DNA of 64,000 nucleotides from Thinopyrum elongatum (Eukaryota; Streptophyta; Magnoliopsida; Poales; Poaceae), in assembly GCA_011799875.1 (NCBI GenBank), contig CM022303.1, forward strand, positions 428,529,108-428,593,107, in the 5' to 3' direction. The position numbers were made by a program, and so were the translations under genes. The notes beneath the pieces were generated by a model that had not been told where the DNA came from, ran no database searches, and saw only the letters and a program-made list of their open reading frames with translations. This document shows positions 42,701 through 51,986 of this stretch, piece by piece; position 1 is the stretch's first letter; each line of letters begins with the position of its first letter.

Positions 42701-44002
42701 GGAGCCAAGAAAACTAAAAGTGTGCTCGTTGATCACTTCTTTTGGCCGCGAGTGAGTCGTGACATGGAACGCTACGTGATGAGATGCGAGATTTGTCACA
42801 AAGCTAAGTCCCGCTTGAATCCTCATGGTTTATATACTCCTCTATCTATTCCGAATACTCCTTGGGAAGATATTTCTATGGATTTTGTTCTTGGTTTACC
42901 ACGGACTAAGAGGGGGAGTGACTCGGTGTTTGTGGTAGTTGATCGTTTTAGCAAAATGGCACATTTTATCCCATGTCATAAGAGCGATGATGCTTCACAC
43001 ATTGCTGATCTGTTTTTCAGGGAAGTTGTGTGGCTACATGGAGTACCGCACACGATTGTGTCAGACCGTGACACCAAATTTCTGAGCTACTTTTGGAAGA
43101 CCATGTGGGGAAAACTTGGCACCAAACTCCTATTTTCCACGACATGCCACCCACAAACTGATGGACGGACTGAAGTTGTCAACCAAACATTCTCCATGAT
43201 GCTATGAGCAGTCCTCAAGAAGAATTTGAAGATGTGGGAAGAGTGCCTACCTCATGTGGAGTTCGCGTATAACAGGGCGGTACATTCGACCACTAAATTT
43301 TGCCCATTTGAACTTGTTTATGGATTCAAGCCTATTGCTCCCATCGATCTTTTGCCTTTGCCACTACAGGAACGAACCAGCCTTGATGCAAGTAAGCATG
43401 CTGATTTCGTCAAGAAACTTCATGCCCAGGCAAAGGAGAACATTGAGAAAATGACTGAACAATATACGAAGCGGGTAAACAAGACCAGGAAGAAGCTGGT
43501 GTTCGAGCAAGGCGATTTGGTATGAGTACACCTTCGGAAGGACCATTTTCCTGAGCAATGCAAGTGCAAGTTGCAGCCACGCGGCGATGGACCATTTGCA
43601 GTGCTCGAGAGGATAAACAACAATGCTTACAAGATCGATCTTCCAGAAGAATATGGTGTTAGCCCAACCTTCAATGTCTCCGATCTTTCCCCATACTTTG
43701 GGCCTTTAGAGTCGAGGACGACTCCTTCTCAAGAGGGGGAGGATGATGAAGACATCCCAACCATGGGCACCACACCACCAATCATCAACAGTCCATTCAC
43801 AAGAAGTCGCGCAATGCAAATACATGATCAGGTGAACGCTAACTTAAGTCTATCATTTGACCTTGAAAACATGGTTGTGCCTTCACCTCCTTTGTTGTTT
43901 GTTGAACTCAGGTGCGATATCAAAGAAGGCCAAACACATTTCAGTCCGTGCAAAACAATGTTTTATGGCGAAGAAACAAAGTTTGAATTCATGAAGAAAT
44001 GA
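39798..44002 (+). pseudogene. Gag-pol polyprotein of gypsy element B, chromovirus-like, broken
   Basis: In order: the end of a gag domain (EEYYKEMEVLLIWTRTRESD), a CCHC knuckle CHKCKGRSHISSEC (~40211), an aspartic protease with VDSGSCNN (~40517), reverse transcriptase (~41300-41830, with VVYFDDIL near 41680), RNase H (FEIECDASG ~42113; KELYALV), an integrase zinc region ([10 protein letters not shown] ... CEICHKAKS) and a DDE core (SMDFVLG ... VSDRDTKF ... HPQTDGRTE), then a C-terminal region with FNVSDLSPYFG. Breaks: in-frame TGA (40039), TAG (40429), TGA (43205) and TGA (43523), and a one-base frameshift near 41275. The start of gag is missing. The final ~85 codons run past the LTR start at 43744, a feature known from CRM-type chromoviruses. 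No chromodomain is obvious. Confidence 0.8.
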
Positions 44003-44302
44003 GTTGTCTGCTGAAGAAACATTGTTCCGATTCTGACGAAACAATGTTTTGCACGAGTTTGGATATCCCAACTTGCGAAAGGTTCCCAGAACTCGAGTTT
44101 GCTGCTGAAGGAAACATTGTTTGACTCCAGTGAACAATGTTTGGTCGGGAACTGCCAACCACCTCCAACGAGAGTTTTCCAGAAGCTACCTCATTAAGTC
44201 TCTAAGCCACTTAGTCAAACCAAAGCTGGTTCTCTTTCACACCTATCCAGGGGGGTTGTCCCGATTATAAATAGGCTAGCTCTTCCCTTCGTTGGGGACT
44301 TT
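43744..44302 (+). repeat. 3' LTR of element B, truncated by CACTA element 2
   Basis: It starts TGATGAAGACATCCC after GAGGGGGAGGA and matches 18144-18664. Coding sequence continues to the TGA at 44000-44002. Further on lie a repeated AACATTGTT(C/T) word and a TATAAATAGGC promoter box (44267). It is cut at 44302 by the CACTA terminus. Confidence 0.65.
44265..44276 (+). promoter_or_regulatory. TATA box in the 3' LTR of B
   Basis: GATTATAAATAGGC follows GGGGGGTTGTCCC. In the 5' LTR copy, element A entered exactly in front of this box (18664), so the 5' promoter of B was lost. Confidence 0.55.
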
Positions 44303-44739
44303 CACTACAAAAAAAAATACACTTCCGTGATGATACATGTTTGTCACAGTAGGTCACGTTTTCTGTCATGCATGTACATCCATGATGATTTTATGACAGA
44401 ATCAAGATAGTCATACCTGTGATGTAGTAGAAGTGTTCCATGACATTACCAAAATTATCATCACGGAAGTGTCCACTTCCATGACGATAAATCGCGTGTC
44501 ATGGAAGTGCTTTCGTCAAGGGTGACCGACACGTGGCATCCACCGTAACGGGTTGCCATTAAGCTATCGGGTCCGGTTTTGGATCCGATAACCCGCTAAC
44601 AGCCCGGACCAATGGGGATTTTCCACGTGTAAATTTCTCATTGGCCAGAGGAACCACGTGTCGGTTCATCGTTGGGACAGATGGCATCCACTCATTGGAT
44701 CGAAGGCGCCTATGATACGTCGACACGTGGCATGGCCCA

Positions 44740-45545
44740 ACAGAGGCCCATTTCGGTGAAAAGGCCAGCCCGTTTGACTTGGTCAAAAGGTAGCGGGCCG
44801 GCCCACGAAAAGCCTGTTAACAGCCTGTTCGCATATAGCCCATTTACAGCCCGCGAAGTCACGGCCCGTTACGGCCTATCCGAATTAGGCCTAGTAGCGT
44901 CATCTGGGCCGTCCAATATGATTCCAGCCCGTTGTAACTTCCGGCCCATGTATGGCCCATGACGTCTTTCGACCCATATGAGGCCCTTTGTAACTCTTGG
45001 CCCATTAACGGCCCGTGGTGAAACTGGCCCGTAATGAATAGTGTATCGCTTTATGCCCATTAACGGCCCATTATTCCATTGGGCCATTTCCAACCCGTGT
45101 TATCTTTTAGCCTTCACAGGGCCCATTTATTCTTGGGCTCATTTCCAGCATTCGGTTACTTACGGCCCGTTACTGGCCTTTTCTGCTTATGGGCCAAATT
45201 CAGCCCGTGGTTACAGTCGGCCCGTTTGTGGCCCATTAATCCATTGGGCCATTTTCATAGCGTCATCCAATACGGCCAATTAATGACGGCCCGTTATGGT
45301 CGGCCCATGAACGGACGATTCCAACTCTAGCCCGTTTATGGCCCATAATGCGGTGTTTTATTGGCCCATGTTTGGCTAATCGATCATACGGCCCGTAGAA
45401 GGCCCATTGATGCTACGGCCCGTATAAGGCCCATTGTTTCTATGGCCCGTAGAGGGCCCATTATTTCTACGGCCCATAGAAGGCCCATTGTTTCTACGGC
45501 CCGTAGGAGGCCCATGGTCACTACAGTAAATATGTAGCCCATGGT
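44740..45545. repeat. Dense GGCCCAT / GGCCCGT array
   Basis: Dozens of copies of GGCCC(A/G)T in both orientations stand at 10-25 bp spacing, in phrases such as TTAACGGCCCGT, CTACGGCCCGTA and AGGCCCATTGTTTCTA. The last 170 bp are a regular ~31-bp repeat (CTACGGCCCGTAGAAGGCCCATTGTTT), about five copies. Confidence 0.8.
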
Positions 45546-45845
45546 TATTGTGGCCTAGTTTTAAAAAATAGGTTATTGCGGCCACTAGCAAACCGCGGAA
45601 AAAGTACTGCACTGACTACAAGCAAACAAATAAACAAGACAACAAGGAAATAAATAAGCAAGCAACTTACGCTAGGCTATCACGGCTATTACACATATTA
45701 CATCCACTGGGCATCAAAGTTTGCCACCAGTGCAAATATAGGGAACAAAGCAGCATATCACATACACTGGTTGTCAAAGTTGGCGACCAGTGCAAATACA
45801 CTCCGCAGCAAAACAAGTCCAGAACTGAAACCACTTCAGAAGAGC

Positions 45846-48800
45846 TCAAGAAACAATATCCTGGGTACCCATAATGCTGGCAACAAGCTTAGCAAGCTTA
45901 TTAACTTTCTCTTGTTTGGTGCTTAAATCCTCCAGCGCTTGCTTTTGCACCAGAAAGTATGCATCTGAATTCTGCAGGGACTTCCTTAGTCCTTCGGCTT
46001 CTTGCCGCAGCACAGCTGACTGATGCTTTTTAGCTTGTAGCTGAGACTGAAGAAGCTGAAGTGATTCAGGCAGCGAGTTCAAAGAGCTTGTGCCAGCGGT
46101 AGTGGCCAGTAACTCGAACACTACATCAAGACAGGACTTCTGGGTTGTCTCACTGTCGTCAAGATAGTTTTTATCAGCTTTCTTGGAGACCAACAGGGAT
46201 CTCTCGCTATCTTGAACCTTATCTGCATTACTTCCTTTACCATTGCATAGCGGGGTACTCTGCTCCAATATTTTGTCCGCATTCTAGAAAAGAAACAAGC
46301 AGACACATCACAGGTTTACCATGTTGTATATGAAACTCATTTTGGTAAATCAGTTCAGTAGTAAAGTGGACAAGATAACAGCATGAAACAAACATATATC
46401 TATGTACCATGGTCACTGTATGGTCTATATCATTCTAGTTTTTGTTGCCAAATCAAGATAGAGACACAGTTCAAATCATATATTTTTAAGACATAGCAGC
46501 ATAGATAGAATATAAGTGTGAGAAACTACACAGCACTGGCAACACTTGTAATGTGCATCACATGAGAACATAACTGTTTATACAACTGAAACTGAAATCA
46601 ACATAGAGCAAGAAGTTAGAATAGCAATCAGTTAAAGAAATAGGTTTAAAACATACCCGTTGCGCCATTGGAGTTTCAATTGGATCCTTCAAATTGGAAA
46701 GTAGTTGGTATCAGTAAATATAGTGATGCAAGAGCAAAGGAGTATGAACCATAGCTACGGAATCTGACCTGAGAACAGTTGCTCTTCTGCTTTAAACGTG
46801 GAGTTTGGGTTTGCTGTGGTGGTCTTCGTGCTTTGGGCACTGCAGTTGCTTTACAAACTGCTCGTGTGGGGGTACTCTGTGGTGGACATGGTGCTGTGTC
46901 ATCTAGAAGTGGGTTACTATCCGCTGGTGTTGGGGTTAGATGGGTTGTAGCTGGTTCTCTGTCCAACGGTGTAAGTGTGCAATCTGGAAGAGTCTCGATT
47001 ATGTGTAGTGGGGCTAGTTCGTGGGCCAGTACAACCATGGTTCTATCTGCATCGACTGGTAGCACCGTCTTTTGTGAAGAACGGGTTTTTGCTCCCTTAG
47101 ATACTGTCATCACCCCCTCCAATTCAAATGGCTGATAAACAAGAAAAGAAATTGAACATACAGACATTGTATGATAGACAGATGTGGTAATTCACATATA
47201 TGATGTCTAACCAAACAGGACAGCATGACACAATTTCACATATATGATGGCTAACTAAACAGGATAGCATGACACAGTTTTAGATATATGATGGATAACT
47301 TAATAGGATATAATGGCATAATTCAACATATGATGAGTATCTAAATAGGATGACATGACAAAACTATATGATGTCTTTCTAAAATAGTTTGGGATGAAAT
47401 AATTCACATACATGTTGTCTGAGTATATAGGATGGCATGATATAATAGACATAATTGATTCATATACTAAGCAGCTGGCACTCGCATGTATGATCTCTAA
47501 ACTAAGCAGATGGAATTGAATATTGTGCATATGATGTCTAAACTAAGCAATGCAAGACACCATATGCATGATATGAGAAATATAAACATTGCAAATTAGA
47601 GCATACACCTCAGGTGGGATATAGGATTGGTCATCTGTCTCTGAATCGTCCTCTGAGGAGCTACCTATAACCGTCAAGATATATGCTTCAACAGGTACAA
47701 TTGCCTGCTCTGAAGACCTTGTTTTCACTCCTGATTTTTCCATAACCGGCTCAAATGGCTGATACACATGAAGAGTAGTTCAATATACACAGATTGTCGA
47801 CAAATGGAATATGTAATGAAAAAAAAGGATGGCATGAGATAATTCACATATATGATGCCTGGCTACATGGCGGTGCATAATTCACATATATGATAACTGG
47901 CTGAAAAGCATGGCATTGCATAATTCGCATATCTGATATAGAAAGCAAACAGGAGGCATTCAAACAAAGCATGTCCAATCTAAGCAGATGGCATGGCAAT
48001 GCAAGACACCATATGCATGATATGAGCAATATAACCCTGCCAAGTTAGAGCATGCACCTCGGGGGGGAATACGACTGGTCATCTGTCTCTGAATCCTCCT
48101 CTGAGGAGCTATCTGTAACCAGCAAGAAATCTGCATCGACAGGTAGCACTGACTGCTCAGAAGACCTTGTTTTCACTCCAGATTTTCCCATGACCGACTC
48201 AAATGACTGATGCACAGGAAGAGTAGATGAATGTATAAACATTGTTGACAATTGGAATACATTATGAAAAAAATATGGCACAATAGAATTCACATATATG
48301 ATGACTGGCGAAACAGGATGGTATTGCATGATTCACGTATATGATGCCTGGCTAAAGAAGATGGCATTGCATAATTCCCATATACTCTCTCCGTTCCTAA
48401 ATATTTGTCTTTTTAGAGATTTCAAATGGACTACCACATATGGATGTATATAGACATATTTTAGAGTGTAGATTCACTCATTTTGCTCCGTATGTAGTCA
48501 CTTGTTGAAATCTCTAAAAAGACAAATATTTAGGAAGGTGGGAGTATGATATAGAAACCTAACATGTGGCATTCACACAAAGCAAATCTAAACTAAGCTG
48601 ATGACATATAAGATGTATAATGTAAGCAATGCGAGGCGCCATATGCATGATATGACCAACATCAGCATGCCAGGTTAGAGCAAACACCTCAGGGGTAAAT
48701 AGGAGTGGTCGGCTCCCTCTGAATCCCCCTCTGAACAGTTATCTTCCTTTGGAATACAATCTGGAATGACGGGAGGGGGGGCCACTTCGCCCATTATGGA

Positions 48801-51433
48801 GCAGCGTCTGCATGACATTATATTCCCACGCAACGGTCTTCTCTTTTTCTCTACATGTTCAGTACGATTGTGTACAATAACTGACATGCATAATAAAAAA
48901 ACATAGTTAGATTATGTAAGGCCTAAAGGGTGCATGCAGAAATCAAGACTGATGGTAGCAAACAAGTGGATAGATCCAAAACTAATGATAGCAGGTAGAT
49001 TATAGCTTTAGTTTAAAAAGATAGACGATGGATCATCTACTGTTTGTTGCCCACCCAACATGAACCACATAGAAGACCCCAGATGAACCAGATAGTAGAC
49101 AGATACTACTCATTGCTGCCTCGATATGTGCCCCATAGGCATTTTAAAACTCAAGTTTGAACATTAGTTTGGACCTGACTCGGAGTCTAAGAGGTGAACA
49201 GGACAATAAAGTAGTAGGTAATAATAACCGATGTATAACATAAGCAGACACGAAAGAGTGCGACCTCTCTTCCGGAACTGTGTAGTCCTCAGGTTCATCT
49301 GCTCAGTCGATGATGGTAATGTAGTTGGCGTGGCTGCCGGCAACGGGGAAGATGATCTGAGGCGGCGAAAGGAAGTCTACAGGGGGAATCTCTGCTGCAG
49401 TGAACGCTTCCGTTGATGGTGCACCTCAGGTGGGGTGGATGACGGCATGGAATGAGCAGGACATAACACACAGAGTTTTCTTTGACACCTATCTGAAAAT
49501 GAAGTAAATCTGTAAGGGCTCCTTAGAATTGGAGGATTATATAAACGCAGGGACAGGAAAAACATAGGAATAGGATAGGAATGCACGTGCAAAACAGAGC
49601 ATTTGCAAACATAGGATTTCTGTCAACCTGGGTGTTTGGTTCACATGAATTGGAAGAACACAGGAATGGAGAAACATGGTCAAATTAAAGTCAAACCATG
49701 TGAAAATGAAAAAATAAGAATCTTATTATGCCTGTAATGCAATTAGTCCTGTTCTCCATGCATATTAATTTGAAAAGGACGTCCAAGTGGATATTAAAAT
49801 TCCTACGTTTTTTCTTTGAAAGAGACACCAAAGGAAAAAAATCCTCCAGTTTTGCTTTGCTCCATTCCTTCTAACCAAATGCACGAATAGAAGTACCATA
49901 GTAAAGTTTCCAATTCCTATGGTTTCATTCACTTTTTCTTTGAACCAGTGGCGATTCTAGTAGGCAGTCTTCAACAGGCTGAAGCCTGACCTCGAAATAT
50001 TTTGTGAGCTTGCATTTGGTCCACATTAGTATCATATAATGGCTATCTTGCTAAACCGATTAAAATTTTGGTTCAAAAGATCATTTAGTTTTCTCCCTGT
50101 TAACTTTGTAACCATGATTCATTTATTTCTAGATTTATAACTGCTTTGAACCAAAGGATCCCTGAGGGATCGACATGAATGCAGAGTAACAAAGTGATGC
50201 GACGAGTGTACAACCTCTTTGGCATAGCCTTGCCGACCTCAGCATCATTGGGTTGGACGTGGAGGATGGTGATGCTGGTGTGACTATCGGAGGCGGGGAA
50301 GAAGATCAGAGGCCTCTGGATATGGCGCCGAGGGTGCTGCTCCGCTGTGATGGATGGTTCCGTCGTTGGAGCAGCTCCGGTGAGGTGTACGACGGCGAGG
50401 CTGAAGCAGGACAAGACAGACAACGTTAATCTGAAGTGGGACTCTAATATCATCAGCAATAGATGATCTAAAATACATCAACAAAAAGTGCTAGATGTAA
50501 AATGCATCAGCCGCGCCACGGCCACTCCGACAGATGCTGTAAATACTGTTCACTCTGAACTTAACTAAAGAAACTGAACTTTACAGTCAAAACTGAATTT
50601 TACTGTCGAAACTGATTGAACTAGTAGCAGAGCATTGCAATAGATGTTTAGGGCATTCGAGCACTAGTAGCAGAGAAGCAGTCATCTAAATCAGCAGCTG
50701 CTCGAGCAGGGAACGCACTAGCAGAGAGCAACTCGTGCAGCAGCACCGCGAGCGAGTGCTAAAGCAGCAACTCATGTAGTTGTCGGAGGTCGTGCAGCAG
50801 CAGCAGCAGCAGCGTGAGCGAGAGCAAGAGCAGAGCAGCAGCACGAATGAGAGCAAGAGCGGAGGAGCAGCGCGACCGACAGCAATAGCAAAGCAGAGCA
50901 GCAGCACGAACGAAAGCAAGAGCAGTGCAGTAGCGCGACCGACAGCAAGAATGGAGCCGCAGCGCGAGCGAGAGCCGGAGCAGCAGCAGCTAGTGCCGGT
51001 GTGGAAGTTGCCGCCGACGAAGCAAGATTGAATAAAAGATAAAATGCAGCGGTGAGTGCAGAACCTCCTTGGTGGCGCCGAGTAGGCCTCGGCTTCATCG
51101 GAGGAATTGGTGAGGGTGCTGCGATTCTGGTGGGGCAGGTCAAGACGGTGTTGTGGGGATGGAGGTGGCGCGATAGACGAGGCGAACATTGGGGAAGCTC
51201 CTTGAAGGTGGAGGACGGGGCGGCTGATCCGGCGGGATGACGAGATCGACGACGGATCCTCATCCGGTGCGGTGGATGAGGGACGACGAGCTGTTGCCGT
51301 AGATGATGTCGTCCGGGAAGAGTCTCCGGTTGGGCGGCGGTCGGGAGGCCGACGGAGGAGCATGGGGTTTCGCTGGTTTTGGCGGCCTCGGTGTACGAAG
51401 GGGGGGGACAAAGGGGAAGGTAGGGGGAGCCAT
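45846..51433 (-). CDS. Spliced CACTA-associated gene with duplicated exons and coiled-coil C-terminus
   Basis: The last exon is 46283-45846 (acceptor TTTTCTAG; stop at 45846). It encodes a leucine-rich coiled coil (LPESLQLLQSQLQAKK ... LRQEAEGLRKSL ... LEDLSTKQEKVNKLAKLVASI). Upstream, three related exons at about 47135-46690, 47750-47605 and 48215-48060 share QPFE....K.GVKTRSS, then VPV(D/E)A and, in two of them, SSSE(D/E)DSETDDQSY. Another related segment is at 48780-48690. Farther upstream, 49480-49230, 50460-50215 and 51250-51070 share an APTTE/APSTE ... PPLIFFPASDSH-like segment. An ATG at 51433 (MAPPTFPFVPP) may be the start. This resembles the second ORF (TNPA-like, DNA-binding) of CACTA elements, but I cannot prove it. 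Exact exon borders are uncertain and the frame is damaged in places. Confidence 0.4.
47190..47470. repeat. Intronic minisatellite, ~55-bp unit
   Basis: TTCACATATATGATG(T/G)CTAACTAAACAGGATAGCATGACA repeats about five times with decay. Shorter runs of the same unit lie at 47840-47925 and 48285-48380. They fill the introns between the duplicated exons. Confidence 0.7.
47560..48760. repeat. Tandem duplication of an exon-intron unit (~450 bp, three copies)
   Basis: CACCATATGCATGATATGA(G/C)...TTAGAGCA(T/A)(A/G)CACCTC(A/G)G followed by GGTC(A/G)(T/G)CT...CTCTGAATCC occurs at 47558, 48007 and 48636. The third interval is longer because a Thalos-type MITE sits in it. Confidence 0.7.
48385..48544. mobile_element. 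Stowaway MITE, Thalos type
   Basis: It has ends CTCTCTCCGTTCCTAAATAT and ATATTTAGGAAGGTGGGAG, TA target duplications at 48383-48384 and 48545-48546, and the long hairpin words GTCTTTTTAGAGATTTCAA / TTGAAATCTCTAAAAAGAC. Length 160 bp. Confidence 0.85.
49500..49890. mobile_element. MITE-like sequence(s) with GTTTGGTT / AACCAAA ends
   Basis: GGGTGTTTGGTTCACATGAA (49630) and, inverted, CCATTCCTTCTAACCAAATGCA (49862-49883) look like diverged terminal inverted repeats. The preceding AGGAATAGGATAGGAATGCACG stretch is of the same style. No clear target duplication. A similar fragment is at 62998-63040. Confidence 0.35.
50770..51000. repeat. CAG-rich tract and ~66-bp tandem repeat
   Basis: A (CAG)n run at 50792-50812 is followed by about two and a half copies of GAGCAGCAGCACGAA(T/C)GA(G/A)AGCAAGAGC...GCGCGACCGACAGCAA. 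All frames are open here because of the triplet composition; I do not call a gene from it. Confidence 0.7.
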
Positions 51434-51737
51434 GGCTTAGGTACGCGCTTGTCCGAAATGTAGGGTAAGTTACGAACGTACCCCCACCGGTTTTGACCAC
51501 GCGACGTCGAGGCGGCATTTCCGGCTGAGGGGTAGAAGGGGGATTTCACGTGTCTGGGCTGTGGGACCGATTTCGGATGAGGAGGGAGTTTTCACGCGCA
51601 TCAAAATTTTGGGATAACAAGGCGCGGCACGGGTTGAAGAGGCGGGAGTTTCACAGTAGAAGAGACAAAAGATACTCGAGCTTAAAATTTCGGGATAACA
51701 AGGCGTGGAACCCATGTTCGGCAGAACAAACTTAACA

Positions 51738-51965
51738 TGTACAAAAAAACAATTCATACAAGACACAAGAGAGTCATGTCCCTTTTACTATATTGCTATA
51801 AATGCCATTGAAAAAACTACAAGAAAAATGTAAAAAAATCGGGAGAACAAGATTACCCTGTACAGTACCAAATCAATTCGCACTTCCCTCAACAACAACA
51901 AAAACAAATCAATTCCCACCACAAGAAAGAGTCATGTCCCTTTTTATATGATTACAAATGCTCCG
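51738..51965. repeat. Short direct duplication
   Basis: AACAATTCATACAAGACACAAGAGAGTCATGTCCCTTTTACTATATT (51748) is repeated in altered form near 51905 (AATCAATTCCCACCACAAGAAAGAGTCATGTCCCTTTTTATATGATT), just before the 500-bp array. Confidence 0.5.
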
Positions 51966-51986
51966 GTGAACCAAAGTTTACATTTT

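Noticed and set aside
50686..51040. Gln/Ser-rich or Leu/Cys-rich proteins on either strand
   Set aside because: CAG-type repeats keep all frames open; there is no start context, no domain and no conservation evidence.
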